64,000 nucleotides of DNA, from assembly GCA_013433145.1 (NCBI GenBank), contig CM024168.1, positions 5,712,184 through 5,776,183 on the forward strand, written 5' to 3'. This document shows, one piece after another, positions 1-14,177 of this stretch; the stretch's first letter is position 1, and each line of letters opens with the position of its first letter. The notes below the pieces were generated by a model that was not told where the DNA came from, did no database searches, and saw only the letters and a program-made list of their open reading frames with translations. Both the position numbers and the translations under genes were made by a program. The DNA comes from Ascaris suum. Lineage: Eukaryota; Nematoda; Chromadorea; Rhabditida; Ascarididae.

Positions 1-229
1 GTTTTCTCACACGGGGAAATGAAACACAACTTCAAAGTCCATTTCTGATTCCCTTCCAAATCGCAGCACAAACGTTTTTCTCATCTTTTTAAAGGGAGAT
101 GCCTCTTTTCTACCATTTCCGTCCCCTGACCACTGCATTCCTCGAATAAATCTCTCCTTCCACACTCCTCATCTCCCACCCTCTCCTCCCCCATTTGCTC
201 CTCAAACCGCTCCTCTCGCAACGCATTGT
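1..229. other. Downstream flank of MFAP1
   Basis: This stretch lies past the MFAP1 stop codon and is C/T-rich on the plus strand (purine-rich in the MFAP1 transcript). It probably holds 3'UTR and flank. I found no AATAAA on the minus strand and no ORF worth reporting. Confidence 0.4.
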
Positions 230-3200
230 TCAGTCGGTCTTTCTCTTCTTTGCAGCGGGTCTATCAAAGATATTACGCATTCCAGCCGCGTGCTTGATAT
301 TGAATTTGCTGTTCAACTGCGTGGTGGCCGCCCATGCGCCTTGATGGTCGGTTGTGTCTTCCGCTGTCAAATGCGTCCATTTCGATCGGCTTGCCTTACC
401 GAAGTTTTTCACCTGGAAACCATTCATTGGCAATTTAAGAAATAAACTCCAATAGGTCTGATTCTCGCCTATACCTTGGCCAATTGAATCGCTCATTAAG
501 CAAACATGTGGACGAATCACTGCGGCATATAATAGATCCTCCTTCGTTCATAAAAACTCCATAATGTCCCCAACCTCAACAACCTAGCAAGCGATAAAAC
601 ATTCCTGGTACAATGGAGACTTAAAAATTTGCTTCTGAGGGCATTCGCCGACCGAAGTCCCATTCCAATAACAATTTAGTCGACCCTTTTCTGCTCACCT
701 AACAAAGATGTCCTCAACGCAGGATGTTGAGGATGATGGCCAACGAGACAAGCGCCCAGCCTATAACTTCCTAAACCATTCATCGCGACCTGTACTAATG
801 TTGGCCTGTAACAACACTTACAAAAACTGCAGTAACAGAAGCCACCGATCAGAAATCACTAAAAAATAAGAGCCCTCGTGTCTTTGTCTCTCAAAGACCA
901 ATAAATATCAATTCCAGTTATCCCAGAAAGCTTTACTTGACTCTATTTTAGCAAACTTTTCTACGGACAACTTATTCGAATCAAAAACATACTAACTTTC
1001 ACAGGGTCCTTCTCCCTCCGTTGTAGGAGTGCAATAGACCTCATAATCTAGGCAAACAACAAACAGTCTGCCGACAAATAAATGGCCTTTCGAGAAATCC
1101 TTTACTGCTTCAAGCCATTGAAAAGTAAGTCTAAACTGTTAGCAATAAATCTGAGCAATGCGTAAAAATAAATAAAACAGTGAAAAATTCACTAAAAACG
1201 AACCTGCATAACTTTCGGTAGAACCGACTTATCGAATTGATCGTCGAGCGTCGCCTCTGCGAAGTCGCGTTTCAATATCTCGTTCTCCTCGTCCAAATAA
1301 AATGCTCCTCGGTGGAAATATTTTTGCAAGAATTTGTACTTGCCTTTCTTTTGCTAAAATTTATGTTATATTATTTCTTTGATTTACAGTCTTGTGCCTA
1401 CTTTTTCGGATCGCTGCGTCACAGTTCATTCCTCTCTTGCTATTTTATTTGCATATAATACTCATGAAAGGCGAAGGGATTGGGTGAAGAGGGAGAGAGT
1501 GAGAGGGTCTAATGGATTCGACGGGTGCAGCAATAAGCAATGAATAAAACCTATCCTGCTAAAACTTATCTCGTCTTATAATAACGAGTTGATATTGATG
1601 AACAGTAAACGATACGCAGCGACGGGGGGATTTGTGAGTTAGTTCCTTCTTCATTTCGTAGTATACGAGATGAAACGATAAGAAATGATAGGGTGAGGGA
1701 TGCAGAGAGAATTTAAAGAACGCTCATCGATGACGCAAAAATTACAGCAAAACATTGAATTTAAACCCGAACAACAAAAGGATTTGAACCCGAAAAGACA
1801 AAGCGCAGCGAGGAACACCCCGAAGAATTGGGATTTCGCGAGTTCGATCAAGGCTCGCTTTCTCTAAATTTCCAGAGATCAGCTTTTTTTCAGCTTAGAT
1901 TTTGAAATCTCCCAATCGAAAGCACAAGGAAATCGCAACGAGCTGCACTCAGAAAACCACATTAAATCAATCACAATTTCCAATATCAGTGATTCTGAAG
2001 ATCTTTTTACTAACTTCGAGTTCCACTTGCATATTTGTGAAGTCCCGGCTCCGATACCCAAAATTTTTTATTCGACAGCATCGTTATGTGCTTCGAGACA
2101 AAACAATTCAATCGACAATGAAATTCGCGAAAACCAACCAAATTAGTGATAATCTTTGGATTCATTCTCAAGTACTGTTTCCGCTCTTCCTCGGTCATAT
2201 TGTGAATACGATCCAATTCGGCTTTCTCGCGTGCTTGCCTGCAAAATGTTTACTAGTGGCTAATTTAATTACCATTAATAACGATTACTTTTACTCTCAT
2301 AAACTTTACTATACCGACCGACAACGCGATAATCAGTCAATAGCGCATTTACTTCTACAGGTGTACTACCTCCACTCTGGTTTATGCTGATAATTATATA
2401 TTACCCTCAATATTTTGCAAAAGAACAGCGTTCCAGTCCTACAATTATGTTAGCACTACAAGAATGATCGCGACTCTCAACCGTCGCAAACTCTATTCTC
2501 TTTTTTCTCTCCCCACAAAGTTAAATAGCCCTGGTTGTATCGGTTTCAGAAACTATTTCACTCCTTTATGCAACATTTTATTCATGAGTATCTGCTAGTC
2601 TAACAACTAGCAGCAAAATAAAGATAGTAATTCCTCTATGAATAAAGATTGGAATTTATGCAGCACCGAAAATTTCAGGTTCAATAAATTGCACAGGAAA
2701 TAACTATTATTGCAAATAACGCAGTGCTCTATTAAATTATAAACTTCAGTAGTTTCTCTTAAACAGTTTTCGAATTACCGCCAAAATTACAAGTGAACTT
2801 GGGCATAAAGCGCTCTTTTGGAAAGTTTTCACACTGCTCAATGTCAGCACAAATCTCAACGCCCCGAATCGAAGTTCGCCGTAAAGGCTTAATAAATTTG
2901 CGAATTTGTTAAAATCTTGCACAAAAATGGCACATGTAACGGCTTTCAGCAGATTTTTTTATGAGCATTCACTGCGAGGCCACTATTAATCTGCACAGTG
3001 CCCTTGCGAGTGAGCTCCTTCCCCATACTTCACTATGCAAAAATCGAACACCACACATCATTAAACCATCCATCGTTTACAAAACGATCAAACGTTTGTT
3101 TCCTTAACGCTCATTCTGATCACCCGTACATCGAATCGGCCATACTCGCAATCTCGCACGCATCTTTCCTCTCTACTTCCTCTCCCCCTTGCATCAAAGA

Positions 3201-6200
3201 AAAGATTAATTTCAACTTACGCGTCACGTTCATCTCTGTTTCTCTTCAGTCTCTTCATTTCGCGTAATTTCCAATTCTCATAGGCGATCTCTTCATTTTC
3301 GTCTTCAGTTAACACGGAACTCAAATCAATATTTTCTTCCTTCTTTCGTTTTTCCATTTCAGCTTCACGTCTCAATACTTCTTCCACTAACTGCAATAAA
3401 CGCATTATTTTTTGATTCCGCTTCTACACATTTCCACAAATTAGCGGCAGCAAAGGGAAATACGACAGCGTGTTTGCATGTACGTATGTGCAGAGACATG
3501 TTTTTGTCAAGTCAGTGATGCACAACTTGTGAGCATAGCCTAAATTATGGGATAAGGCTGTAGAATAAATGAGTCTGGATATTTCAACAAGCAAAAAATT
3601 GCATCTATTAAGAAAACGGTCGAAATGGAATAATGAATACATTTGGCAGCAAATTTAGGGGGGCGGTGGGTTCAGTTTAAAAAGCATGAATGCCCATTAC
3701 TCATGTCGATTCATTTGTTGACAATTACGACGGTGGCTGAACTGAAGAGCGGGACTGCAAAACGCACTATGTATCAGATCCTCTCGTGGATTTGCATTTG
3801 TTCGATTCCGCTGGTTCCATGGAGTGATTTCCCAACAACAGTTCCTGTCTAGAAGCTCTCAGATGGAAATGGCTGAGGGGAGAAAATTTCAAGGAATGTT
3901 TTACCTTCGCGGATTCCTTCTTCCGGCGTTCTTTCTTCTCATTTTCCTCCAATTTCAGCTTCTCGAGTCGTTCCTTCTCCTTCTCCCCTTCAATCAGCGT
4001 CAATCGTTTGCTTCTTAAAAATGAAGTGTTTCATAGATAAAAACGAATCTACAATTGCATGAAAGCTGCCTTTCAAAGTTATAAGTTTAATTTGCCCCGG
4101 AAATCAAATCAATGGACGTAATACCGAAATTCGTTTGTGTTCGCAAAGTGCGATTTCCGTCACCCGACTCTTATCGATGCAACAAAAGTAAAACATCGCA
4201 AAATATTACTTCATTCAAATAAAAGAAGTGAGAGAACATGAAGCAGCATAGTAAATCTCATTCATCAATTGGTAAGGCTCGTCATGTTTGGAGATTAAAC
4301 TCACTTTGAGACTTACTTCAGCCACGAAAACTCGCGTCAGAAAGAGGAAAGTAAGATGGGCAATGACAATAACTCCTCTTTCCGCCCCTCCCTCCTCCGC
4401 TGGCTAATCATTGAGAAAATGTTCCCATCTTTGTTGGTTTTTCTAGGCCTATTGACAAAAGTCCAAACCCATCAATTACAGCTGCCATTCCATAGCATGA
4501 AACTTTCTATTCATTTCCCAAAATTTCAGAACTTTCTCTATTAAAGACCATTTTTAAAATGTTAGAAACAACAATCCCCTCCCGCCCCCTCCTCCCTTAA
4601 TTCAAAAATCCTGAAGAGACCTATTCCAACCCCCGCGAGGTTCCCCCAACATTCAAGAAATGACCCACATGAGCACTGCCTTCAAATCAACTTCTTGCAT
4701 CCATTCGTTCATTCATCGTATTCATCAGTAACCTCGCAGGAATAGGAATCCAACTTCAAAACTCTATGCGGCAGATGTCTCCTTACCTGTATAACCATCG
4801 GCACAATCTCACAGTATACTATCACAAAAAATTGGGAAAACCTCCAAAAACGAAAGATATTTTTAATAGCAATGTCAGTTTATTTTAATAATTTAATGTG
4901 GATGCTCTGTCGAAGACGCCAAATGCAAAAGCGGATATTGTAAATATTCGGCTAGCAAAAAAAAGAAGGTTGCCGCAAATGATTTAAAGCTTACAACTGT
5001 CTGGAGAAATTCTATGAATAAAAATATCAAGCAGTTCGGAACAGAGCCCCTCAAATTTACTCGTCGTCAAACATTTCAGATTCAAGAGGAAGGTTCAAAG
5101 ATCAACTAACTTCTCAACAAATACAGGTTTGAGTCTTGGCACTGTATCATCATCAGAATGTTCGCTTTCCTCTTCGCTGCTCTCTTCCTCACTGTCCTCT
5201 TCCTCCTCAACTGCGGCCTCTTTTGCCATCACTTCCTCCTCCTCACGTTTAAGGGCACGTTCACGCAACAGCTGACGGCGTCTTTCAAATTCATCCTCAA
5301 AAGGTAACTCTTATCAGAAACGATCCCTTGTGATGCAGCCTCATCAGTAAACTTTAAATTCGTCGATTAATGCACACAGCATTCATCACCCGATAAGCGA
5401 TAAACGTCAGAAAAGCATCAACAAACCGCCTCGGAATAGAATAAAATCACAGGTAGTGTTTATTCCTCCCCCTCCCCTTTCCACTATTACTCAAATATTC
5501 CAACTTGAATACAGCAAACTGCTTAACTATCGAATTCACACCGCCGATTTCACTCAAATGATTTTCAAACGAGTGCTCTCATCAAGAACAATTTTTTGTG
5601 AGTGTCACAGTGCACGATGTTAACCTTATATTATATTATAAAAATAAACTGCTTCAGTGCTTAGGAATCGAAAATTAACTGACTTCCGGGCATCTCTCGG
5701 TCTCATTTGCCTTTGCAAAACAAGCAAAAATGATTACTAGTGCAAGATAATGCTGTAAAAAAGGAATCGAGAAAAGCCACACCATATCGAAGAAAGACCA
5801 TTCACTTTTTGGAACCAGGACGTCCCGCTGATCACTATCTCCCTCCCCCCCCCCCCATCCCCAATCCTTCCCAGGTTTTCCTGTTTCGCTTATCTCCGAC
5901 CTTCAAGAACAGACTGCTTTTCAGATGACACTATATATGACCGATTCTGCACAATACATACCCATGTTAGTTTAACACAAAAGAGCACCCTTGTAAACCT
6001 TGCAACAACCTACATGATCATCTTCATCGGGTTCATCCTCTTCCAAGGGCGCTTCTTGCATTTCGTACTGCATTCGACGCGCTCTAGCTCGAGCTCTGCG
6101 TCTTTCTGCTTCGTTCTCATCCTCAGAGCTTGATGCTGCATCTTCTGCTGCCTCTTGACGCCCTTTTAGCAAAGCAGGTTCCTCTACTCGCCGTCCTCGA

Positions 6201-7702
6201 CTACTCCTTCAATTTCGCATCCCTCATTCTCACCTCAGGCTTAGAGCAACTAATAAGACTAATCATTGTTATTATTACTAACCATCACAATGCAACAATT
6301 TCGGAGAGAAATACTCGGAAAAAATCACAGAATAAACAGAGACAACTTAAAACTCGAAAGACTCAACAACTTAAAAATAAGAAAGAATTTTTCGAGAGCA
6401 ACGACAAACCTCTCCCTAGCAGCTTCTCGAGCTCTTTTGTCATCTGCCGGACGACCTTCATCTTCGTCCTCCTCTGCCCCTGATGAATCGTATTCTCCTT
6501 GCACATATGCTGGTCTAAATTAAACGCCTTTCACAAACGTCAAACAACTGCCCAAATCTCATTTCAATGACGATAAATAGGTTACTGCGGTGCAAAGAGC
6601 CGGGGATGTTCTTCACTAGTGTGGAATGAGGATTAACCAATCATTGAAAGGGAAGGAGAAGGGGGGACGAGGACGGGGTAGTGATCCTGAAACACTGTAG
6701 GAGCTCTGAATATGACGGCAATGGAAAGCAAAAAGCGATGAAAAATCGCAAGTACAAGGTTTCAGTAATGCGCACTATCCTCTTGCTGTTTAGCTATAAT
6801 CTCTAGTTAGCAAACCACGAAAATTTATATTTTAGGCTAATGTAGCCCTAAGGAGATATCACCATAGAATGACATCATCCTTCCCCCTTCCCCTCAATTC
6901 TTTGCAGTGGCACAATGCCAATCGACAGTACAAAAACCAAAAGGAATGAAGATGTGGCCGCCCCATAATTTTGAACTGATAGAGTGGTGCCACTGCAGTC
7001 ACATTTGAAACGATGGTAAGAAACTAAACACATTATGCCTTTTCATATACCTGTGCATATCATTGTGTCAGGGATGCATCTCGTCTGAGGCGTCAACAAA
7101 TCATATAGTTTCCGATCAGATGTTACTTTAAAACGAATTAATAGACATTATGGTAGGTTGGCTCCCCTAGATCCAAAAAAAATCAATAATCCCTCTATGT
7201 TCATTTTTCAGACATTATGATCTCGTGGCTCCATCAAGCGTTGATCATAACCAACCCTGCAATAATCTAAACGAACACTGAGAGGAGGAAGAAGGGAGCG
7301 AGATATTTGTGAGGAAAGAACATAATTTTCTTCTTTTCTTCGCATCTTAACTGACATGGCCATCGAAGAGAACAGTTTAAACCCGTATGCTTAACCGCCT
7401 CATTTGCTGGATCTCCATTCAAGATCAGCAGTCCCACGCAACAGCCACTATTGAACACTGCCACTCTCCTCACGTTGACAGTCCATATCCTTATATAACA
7501 GTTTCTTGTTCTCGCTACCAAAGCTTGAAAGTGAATGAGAAACGAACATCTTGCCAGCCATGTATCTGACCACTTTGACCTTTTGCATCGTGACCTCTCC
7601 CTTTTCATTGCGTACTGCGATTGCACCCGCCGTCGGCAGTGCCTTCGGACCGGTATTTCGACTCTCCAAGTCACGCTCGAATTTCGGTGTGAACTCACCC
7701 AT
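230..7702 (-). CDS. MFAP1: MFAP1, spliceosome B-complex protein (9 coding exons)
   Basis: Family knowledge: MFAP1 is a nuclear pre-mRNA splicing factor of the spliceosomal B complex. Exons read on the minus strand: 7702-7548, 6514-6410, ~6206-6014, 5295-5111, 4013-3905, 3390-3221, 2238-2139, 1353-1204, 412-230. Phases agree at all junctions; the exon 3 acceptor could also be 6203 or 6200. The product is about 449 residues, against 439 for human as I recall it. Recognisable parts are the N-terminal [19 protein letters not shown] (residues 29-47), an acidic/Arg-rich middle ending in [11 protein letters not shown] (~residues 202-213), a charged coiled-coil-like stretch, [42 protein letters not shown], and the C-terminal [10 protein letters not shown]. 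The ATG at 7702 lies one base after a strong acceptor (TTTTCAG, AG at 7705-7704), which suggests a spliced leader or a 5'UTR intron. The exon 1 donor (AAGAT|GTTCGT) is weak but in phase. The identification is very secure. Confidence 0.95.
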
Positions 7703-7715
7703 CCTGAAAAGGATT
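7703..7715 (-). promoter_or_regulatory. Splice acceptor one base before the MFAP1 start codon
   Basis: On the minus strand a T-rich run ending TTTTCAG (AG at 7705-7704) lies one base upstream of the MFAP1 ATG. No in-frame coding exon is needed upstream, so this is either a trans-splice (spliced-leader) acceptor or the end of a 5'UTR intron. It supports the chosen start. Confidence 0.6.
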
Positions 7716-10700
7716 ATTTCTTTGACGCTTTTACAAGAATGAAATAAAAACGAATCAATTATGAGCACAGGTGCACTTTGCGCCGTTGCGGTGATCATAA
7801 GGCGATGTACTCCAGTGGACACCAATGAAGTGGAAACTTCCGGGTCCCTCAACAATAATATTTCACTGCTGGGAGACCCTCGAGAAACACTTAAACGAAG
7901 CACAGCATTGGATTTGACAGTTCCGAGGAGAGAAAATTATGGCGTTGATTCGCTTTACCCCTTGCTGGGGGCCGGAACCGTCCATTCATGCGCCATCAGA
8001 TAAGAGAGCGAAATAACGATCAATTTCCCCTCTAGTTGAAGAGATTTCTGTGCATATCAAATTATAGGAAACAGCGAAGTATATGAGATCTGATTGGAAT
8101 CCAGCAACGTTCAGTGGACGACAACCAACTTTACTGTTTAGAAGATCAACTTCGCATTTATGCTCACTTAAATAATGATTCAACATATTAATCTTGGTGT
8201 CATAACATTCGAATCCGACACTTCCCTCCCGTTACAGCTATTTCCCATTTGCGGCGCAAATGTCGCAGAACAGCCTCATCCAACCCTTTCGAAATATTTT
8301 CTGAAAACAGAAATGAAACAAATTTCTAGTCGGATTACTTTTACTGCAATAAAGTCAAATACGAATCGATAGGCGAATTGCCGAAGGACATAACAACTGA
8401 TGAGGTGAGCGATATACTGCGATAAATGAATAAAACTTTTATAGAAGCGAATATAAAATCACACAATTCACGAATACGAATTGAGCAGAAATAAAACACA
8501 GAAATTTATGGTTTTCTTTAAATTAGCGTTTGTATTGAAGTGCTCTGTTAGATGCGAAATGATTTGAAATTATATCGAAGGAGAAAAAATAGAGAAATTC
8601 TGACCAGAGACTTTAATAATTCTTAAGGCAAAAAAAACCGTCAAAAATCTCCGTAATTTTGAGAGGAAGTGAGCAGAAGGGGATTGAAGGGCGGGAGAAA
8701 AGCGAATGCACCTCATAGATGCCCCCATACAATGCGTGATGGTCTAGCTGACTTAGAAATGAATCGAGAAAATCACAATGAAAAAATACGTCGAAGATCC
8801 ACAAAAAACCACGGGGATATTTTTTACGATGAACGGGGCACCCGCTCAACGATGGCCTGAATCCTGTCAACCATTAAATTTCTCTGCCTATAAATAATGA
8901 TAAAATCCATTGTGCAACAAAACTAGAGGGTAGCCAGCATTACGATCAAGAAGCAACCATAAATCCTTCCATATTAAGTGCAATTAGCAACACAACAACC
9001 CTGAATACCCCTCATACAGCATATCACTCATCAAATGCAGCACAACAGCGATACACTTAGAATGCAATCACATAACGATGGATCCGACCGAATGAATAGG
9101 CAAGCAGCGGGCACACAAATGCAGCTTCTTACTCCTATTTACTGTAATTCTTTCTAAAAGCACCACATCTATGTTCCCTTTATTACCAAACTTACTGCGA
9201 TCCCACCGCAGAGTTTTATATCTGCATTTCATTTGGATTTAATTTTTTATACGATTGAACTTCGATATGATTTTTGATATACTTTTTCGCTAAATACCTA
9301 TAATTTTTCGAGGAATTACAATCTCGAAGTTCCCAACAAAACTGCTTTTGTTCACAACTCAATATCTGCACTCGTCGTTCCACCCATTGCATGTCCTTGC
9401 ATAACTAGCGTCTGAAATACCCATTAGAAATCCGCAAACACTCTTCTCACCTTTGATGCTTACAGATTAGTTTACAGATGATAAGATATCAGTAAGAATT
9501 TTTCGAGTTTCGACGTCATCTGATTTATCACGCTAGCTGACATAAGCACAATCCATAAAAAAGTGGTGTGAAAACCACACTCTGGTTAATTCGAAGCACT
9601 TATATTCTACATGAATAGTTATAACGATCGATCCAAGGAGAATACAACTGAAAACAATCAAAACAATATTGAAACCTAGAAAGGATAGCGATCGGTATTT
9701 ATATGTTCATTTTCAAACGCCAGCAGGTTATGAATGTGAGCCAAACTCCATCGGCTTACGGTTCATGAGGGAAAATGGGGATGCAGAAGGGAATCAATAC
9801 CGTTAAAAACACCCGGTCGAAACATTGCCTTAATCGAAGTGCTTAAAGTGAGAGCGCACCATGTGAAAATTTTATAAAAGAATGCGATGTAAGGGATCAG
9901 AAGATGCGAATGATTACTTCATAATCATAAAACAACACTCAGCAAAGCAGACGATTCAAACGTCGGTCTCGGAGTGTGAATCAGAGTGCGAGAGGAAAGA
10001 AGGAGGGTGCTCGATGGAAACACAACAGATCCACAAATTCACTTCAATGCGATCGGAGATTTCGATGCAGCGTTTCGAATCGATGAAGAGAAAACAATCA
10101 TAGCGCTATCCTGAAAATCAATCCAGTAATTCCATGACATCTGAGCTGTGAACAGTCCCAATATATTTCATGTAATTGCACAGTTCCCAATGCTGGTTTG
10201 TGGCGCAAATGACTCAAAACACAGCCTTTCACCAATCGAATGTCTTCATAGAACCGATCAGATAATAAATGGTAAGAATATTCGAACCACCAACTTAAAT
10301 TCCAAAGTGGAAACGAAACTATGCCGCAAGTATATTACTTCAACGTAGTGTACCCCTTAAATACAGTCTGCCTACGCTTTCTTCACACTGTAGCTTCCAG
10401 CGATGCCCTTACAACGTGGTATACGTATAGTATCCAAAAATTGCGGTTTATGAACTTTGAACAGAAGCGGTATAGGATTTCGAAAGGAAAATACGCAGTT
10501 TGAATCGACTTTTCAAACGAAGAGACGCCGAAGTGGGTGCATTCTGACACAATTTCGCTGCGTTCACTCGAATTAAAGTGTGGAATAATTTAATATTCAA
10601 TTTTTCGATACATCGCACCCTTAATGGATGAAATTCGGAGGACGCTGAAGTGTGAATTGCAGAAAATATAAATAGACAATCCTCAGTATCCGAAGCCCTG

Positions 10701-11262
10701 CTCTCCCCTCCAAGTGGAATTGATGAAATATACAAAGCAACAGAAACATTTTTGCCATCTATACAAATTCCTCTTTCATTAGCAACCGTCAGCACTCTTT
10801 GCCTCTTTCAGTTCATTTACACCCCACAGTGTCCTTAGTGACTACTGAAAATTTTAGTTCTTTAACAGGCCTAATAAATTATATGACAAAGCTGGACAGA
10901 GTAATTTCCTGAAGCGTGGGCACTATACCTTATAATCCAAGTGTGATTTCCAAGGAAACGAAGGATATTCTATAAATGTTAAAAAAACACTCAAATATAG
11001 GTTTAACACGTATCATGGCATCTGATATGGCAGCTTCAACGATCTGTCAATGCAGTGGGGTTATGATGTATCAAAATGGATTTGATCCGACCACTAGGAG
11101 CATGTGCGATGAATTTCAACCCATCCAACGCATTGAAACGGAAAGCCATCCTACCATAGGCAACAGCTCTAATGCAACATACCAGCATGCTAAACACCTA
11201 CTATTAATAAACGCTCCGAAATGCAACCTCTAAACACCATACAATCCTTTGAAAGCAACCTT
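7706..11262. other. Intergenic: PEX19 3' flank to MFAP1 5' flank
   Basis: About 3.5 kb with no exon I can support. The plus strand is A/C-rich, like the introns of the flanking minus-strand genes, so part of it may be transcribed (PEX19 3'UTR, or an outron of MFAP1). Short ORFs at 9882-10103 (Glu/Ser/Lys-rich) and 10976-11233 match nothing I know. The region just upstream of MFAP1 (7760-7990) is the likely MFAP1 promoter area, but no TATA box stands out. Confidence 0.4.
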
Positions 11263-14177
11263 TCACATGATCGTGCATGACTCGGCCGCTTTCGACACGT
11301 CATCGATGGCCGGGAATCCGGAGACTGGATCCACACTCCAACCGGGTGGTGCACTTCCAACAAGTTCTTCAGGTGGATAGCCATATGACTGCAACTCGAC
11401 CATCAGTGTGCTAATCGCTTCAAACCGATTCCGCATCACCTCTGCATCGTCACTTTCCTCTTTCTCGTACTCATCGCAAATGCGTCGCAGTAGCTCCATT
11501 TGCTTTTCACAGTTGGTCCTCCTCTCGGGATCCAGTTCTGGATGATTTGCTAGGTACCTGAAAGTAAAGGTCAAAGGTATGATAGGTCAACGACGACGTA
11601 CGTTCCTACCAATAACCAGATCCTTTAATAAATTATTTTCTTATTTAATAAAAGGGAATAATGACCAATTGTATGAGCGATGATACACAAAAGAAGCCAT
11701 AAAAATCGCTTTTTATAATAAAACAACGAGTGAGAAACTTGAGCACTTTGTGAGGAAATTGATGAAAATGAGAGAGGGAAGGAGAGAACATGTGCGATGC
11801 AATCATATCTTAGCCATTTGATGAGTGACTATTCGTTTTTTAATCTAAATTAAGATTTTAATCATCCGAATGGGGGAATTGTAACTTTGAAGAAGTATCA
11901 CTAAGTTAATTTATGGAACGAGAAACATGTGGATCACTCTCATTCAACCACTAAGAACCACGATGAAGGAAAATGGATTATATGGGAACAAGAAGAAAGG
12001 ACTTGTGGAGTATGATATAGCATAAAGAAAGGAAGTTAGATTTACCCAGGATAGCTGTCGACTAACTGTTTGATGGATGGATACATCAAATCCTTAGCGA
12101 AAAACGTCTGCATGAGATTCATAAGCGATTCGATGTGCGAGTCGTCAGTTAAACGAGTCGGATCCTGCTCAGAGAGGTTCTGCAACGCCATTTGTCATTA
12201 ATGCCTCCTCATCAATACATTACTGACGAAAACATTTCCAATACCCTTCAGTAAGCAATTTAATAACCAACCGAAGCAACGCATTTTTCAATTATTCAAT
12301 AAGTTAATCGCAAAAATTGAATATCACAAATAAAACCTCATAAGCAAATGCAACTGTCGCTCGATACGGATTACGCAGTAACGACTATTGCACTGTTCAG
12401 TTAGTCTAATCGAATTTGAATCCCCCACATACTAGATCGTTTTTGCCTCAACGAATACAAAAATCTTCATGTTCACTCACTGCTCAATAAAGCAATGCTC
12501 GATAACACCCACTCTCAACTGCTGAAGAAATGCGTTTGCATCAGCGATATCACAATCTGCGGCACTTCCTGTGTCCATCTGATTCTCACGAATTGCCTTC
12601 TCTTCGGCCTCCACCAGTGCCTTCAGCATTTTTTGGAAATTCTCTGCGGCATGCCTTTCCTCCTCAGTCATTGGTGTTTGTGGTGAGCTAGAGTTCGCGT
12701 TACCCTTAACAGCACTTTGTTAACAGTTTCACATCTCGACTACACCTGAACGTCCCAACTCAATATTTGTAAAATTCCCGTACCTCATTATTTTTGATTA
12801 AACTTTACAGCCTCACTATCTTCGATCAAAACTCAAGCTGCCAATAACGCTGCTGCGTTCTTGCATGAACCCTCCGAGCTCTAGACACTTTTAAATCTTC
12901 TATACTTGACGTTCATTGTCTACTTCGCCCTATGATTATCGTTTAATTAAGCTCCATCGTTCGACGAACCCGAAACTGAGGCCGACTTACTCAGTTCGGA
13001 GTGTATTTCCCATTAAAGCATAAATGACATTCCCCACATGACCAGCTGTGAAACGAGAGTTCCCAAGCTGTGAATTTTAACACTAAAGGCTCCCCTCTGT
13101 GAGCCAACGCTTGCACTACATAAATAATCGGGAAAGAGTGCTGCCCTCATCGTTCCAGCAATGAAAGAGTTTGCAATAATGCGTTAGCGTAGTGCTTTCA
13201 CACCACCATTTGGCGATGAGACAAACGGACGGAGAAACCCATCGCTAATAAAAGGTCACCGAGCAAACAGCGAACATCGTTATTCACAAAATAAGAGATT
13301 AAGGGACAATAAAACACCCAATGTCAGATGCACGCGATTGGAGAACTCGGACGTGTAAACTCGAAAATCAATCATATAAAGAACTTTGGGCATAGAGCCT
13401 AGGCTGCAGCATCCACCCTCCCTTCGTGGTCACGAAATGTTACAGCCACTGCACCTTCAGCAAATGATCCTCTACGCAGAAACGGGATATATCACGGTGT
13501 TTCACTGCTGCAAAATGATTCCCAAGTCGCCTCTCCATTCGACCACCCACTCTCCGGTGTACTAAACCATTAAACAGGTTAATAACACAGTGAGATCTCC
13601 TTAAGCAATCGCTGCTCTTCGCTTATAATAAAATGGTGAACAGCAGAAGAATAGCTAAAATTACACTTTTTACGACAAAACTGCCCCCCCCCCACACCCC
13701 CTCCCCTCCCGATATGAAGTGTGCAATCGAAGCAAGCCGTAGATCACCTATCTACAAACTTTCCCACCCTCGGCGAGTCGATGGCAGCAATTGAATGCAG
13801 TGCGAGTTTCATGTGCCTCCACGCGACACCTCGTAAATAAGCCTGCCGAACGTTCATATTCTGTAATCAGTAGCATCCGTCTGAGGAAAAGTTGGCCGTT
13901 CATGTTCGCATTTCTTTCAGTCAGACCTCAATATTGCTTCAGGTAATAAATTAGAGACAGAGATAAAAAGGACCGGCTGGTTGGAGGCATTGTTGGTGAA
14001 ATTCCTCATCATGGAATCGAAACTGCTAGCCGCTTTTTGAGCAGCCTCTCTGTCCATTGTTTCCATCATCGAATCCAATTCGGCATCCGTATTCCTCGCA
14101 CGTCCAAAATCTTCAAGCGCACTATCCAGAAGTGCCGATAACTCACCATCGACCACATCCCCCTTGCTGTCTGACAT
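11263..14177 (-). CDS. PEX19: PEX19, peroxisomal membrane protein import receptor (4 coding exons)
   Basis: PEX19 is the cytosolic chaperone that binds newly made peroxisomal membrane proteins and docks on PEX3. Exons on the minus strand: 14177-13974, 12704-12513, 12179-12046, 11557-11263. Phases agree and give 274 residues (human 299 as I recall). The N-terminal helix ELSALLDSALEDFGRA (residues 12-27) matches the PEX3-binding segment of the family. The middle holds MTEEERHAAENFQKML and the conserved FFAKDLMYPSIKQLVDSYPG. The C-terminal domain carries YGYPPEELVGSAPPG and ends in the CaaX box C271-T-I-M, expected to be farnesylated as in other PEX19 proteins. The exon 2 acceptor (GTTAAG at 12706-12705) was chosen for phase; a TCTAG just downstream would be out of phase with the exon 1 donor. 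A TTTAG acceptor lies about 50 bases upstream of the ATG. Confidence 0.94.
13682..13710 (+). repeat. C-rich low-complexity tract
   Basis: A run of C interrupted by single A or T, within PEX19 intron 1 (between exons at 13974 and 12704). It is one of several C-tracts on the plus strand of the left half; others lie near 5845-5856 and 30669-30680. Confidence 0.8.

Noticed and set aside
1740..1805. B-box-like GGGTTCAAATCC (minus strand) with a near-repeat GGGTTTAAATTC beside it
   Set aside because: No A box or foldable arms nearby; it looks like a short chance or tandem similarity.
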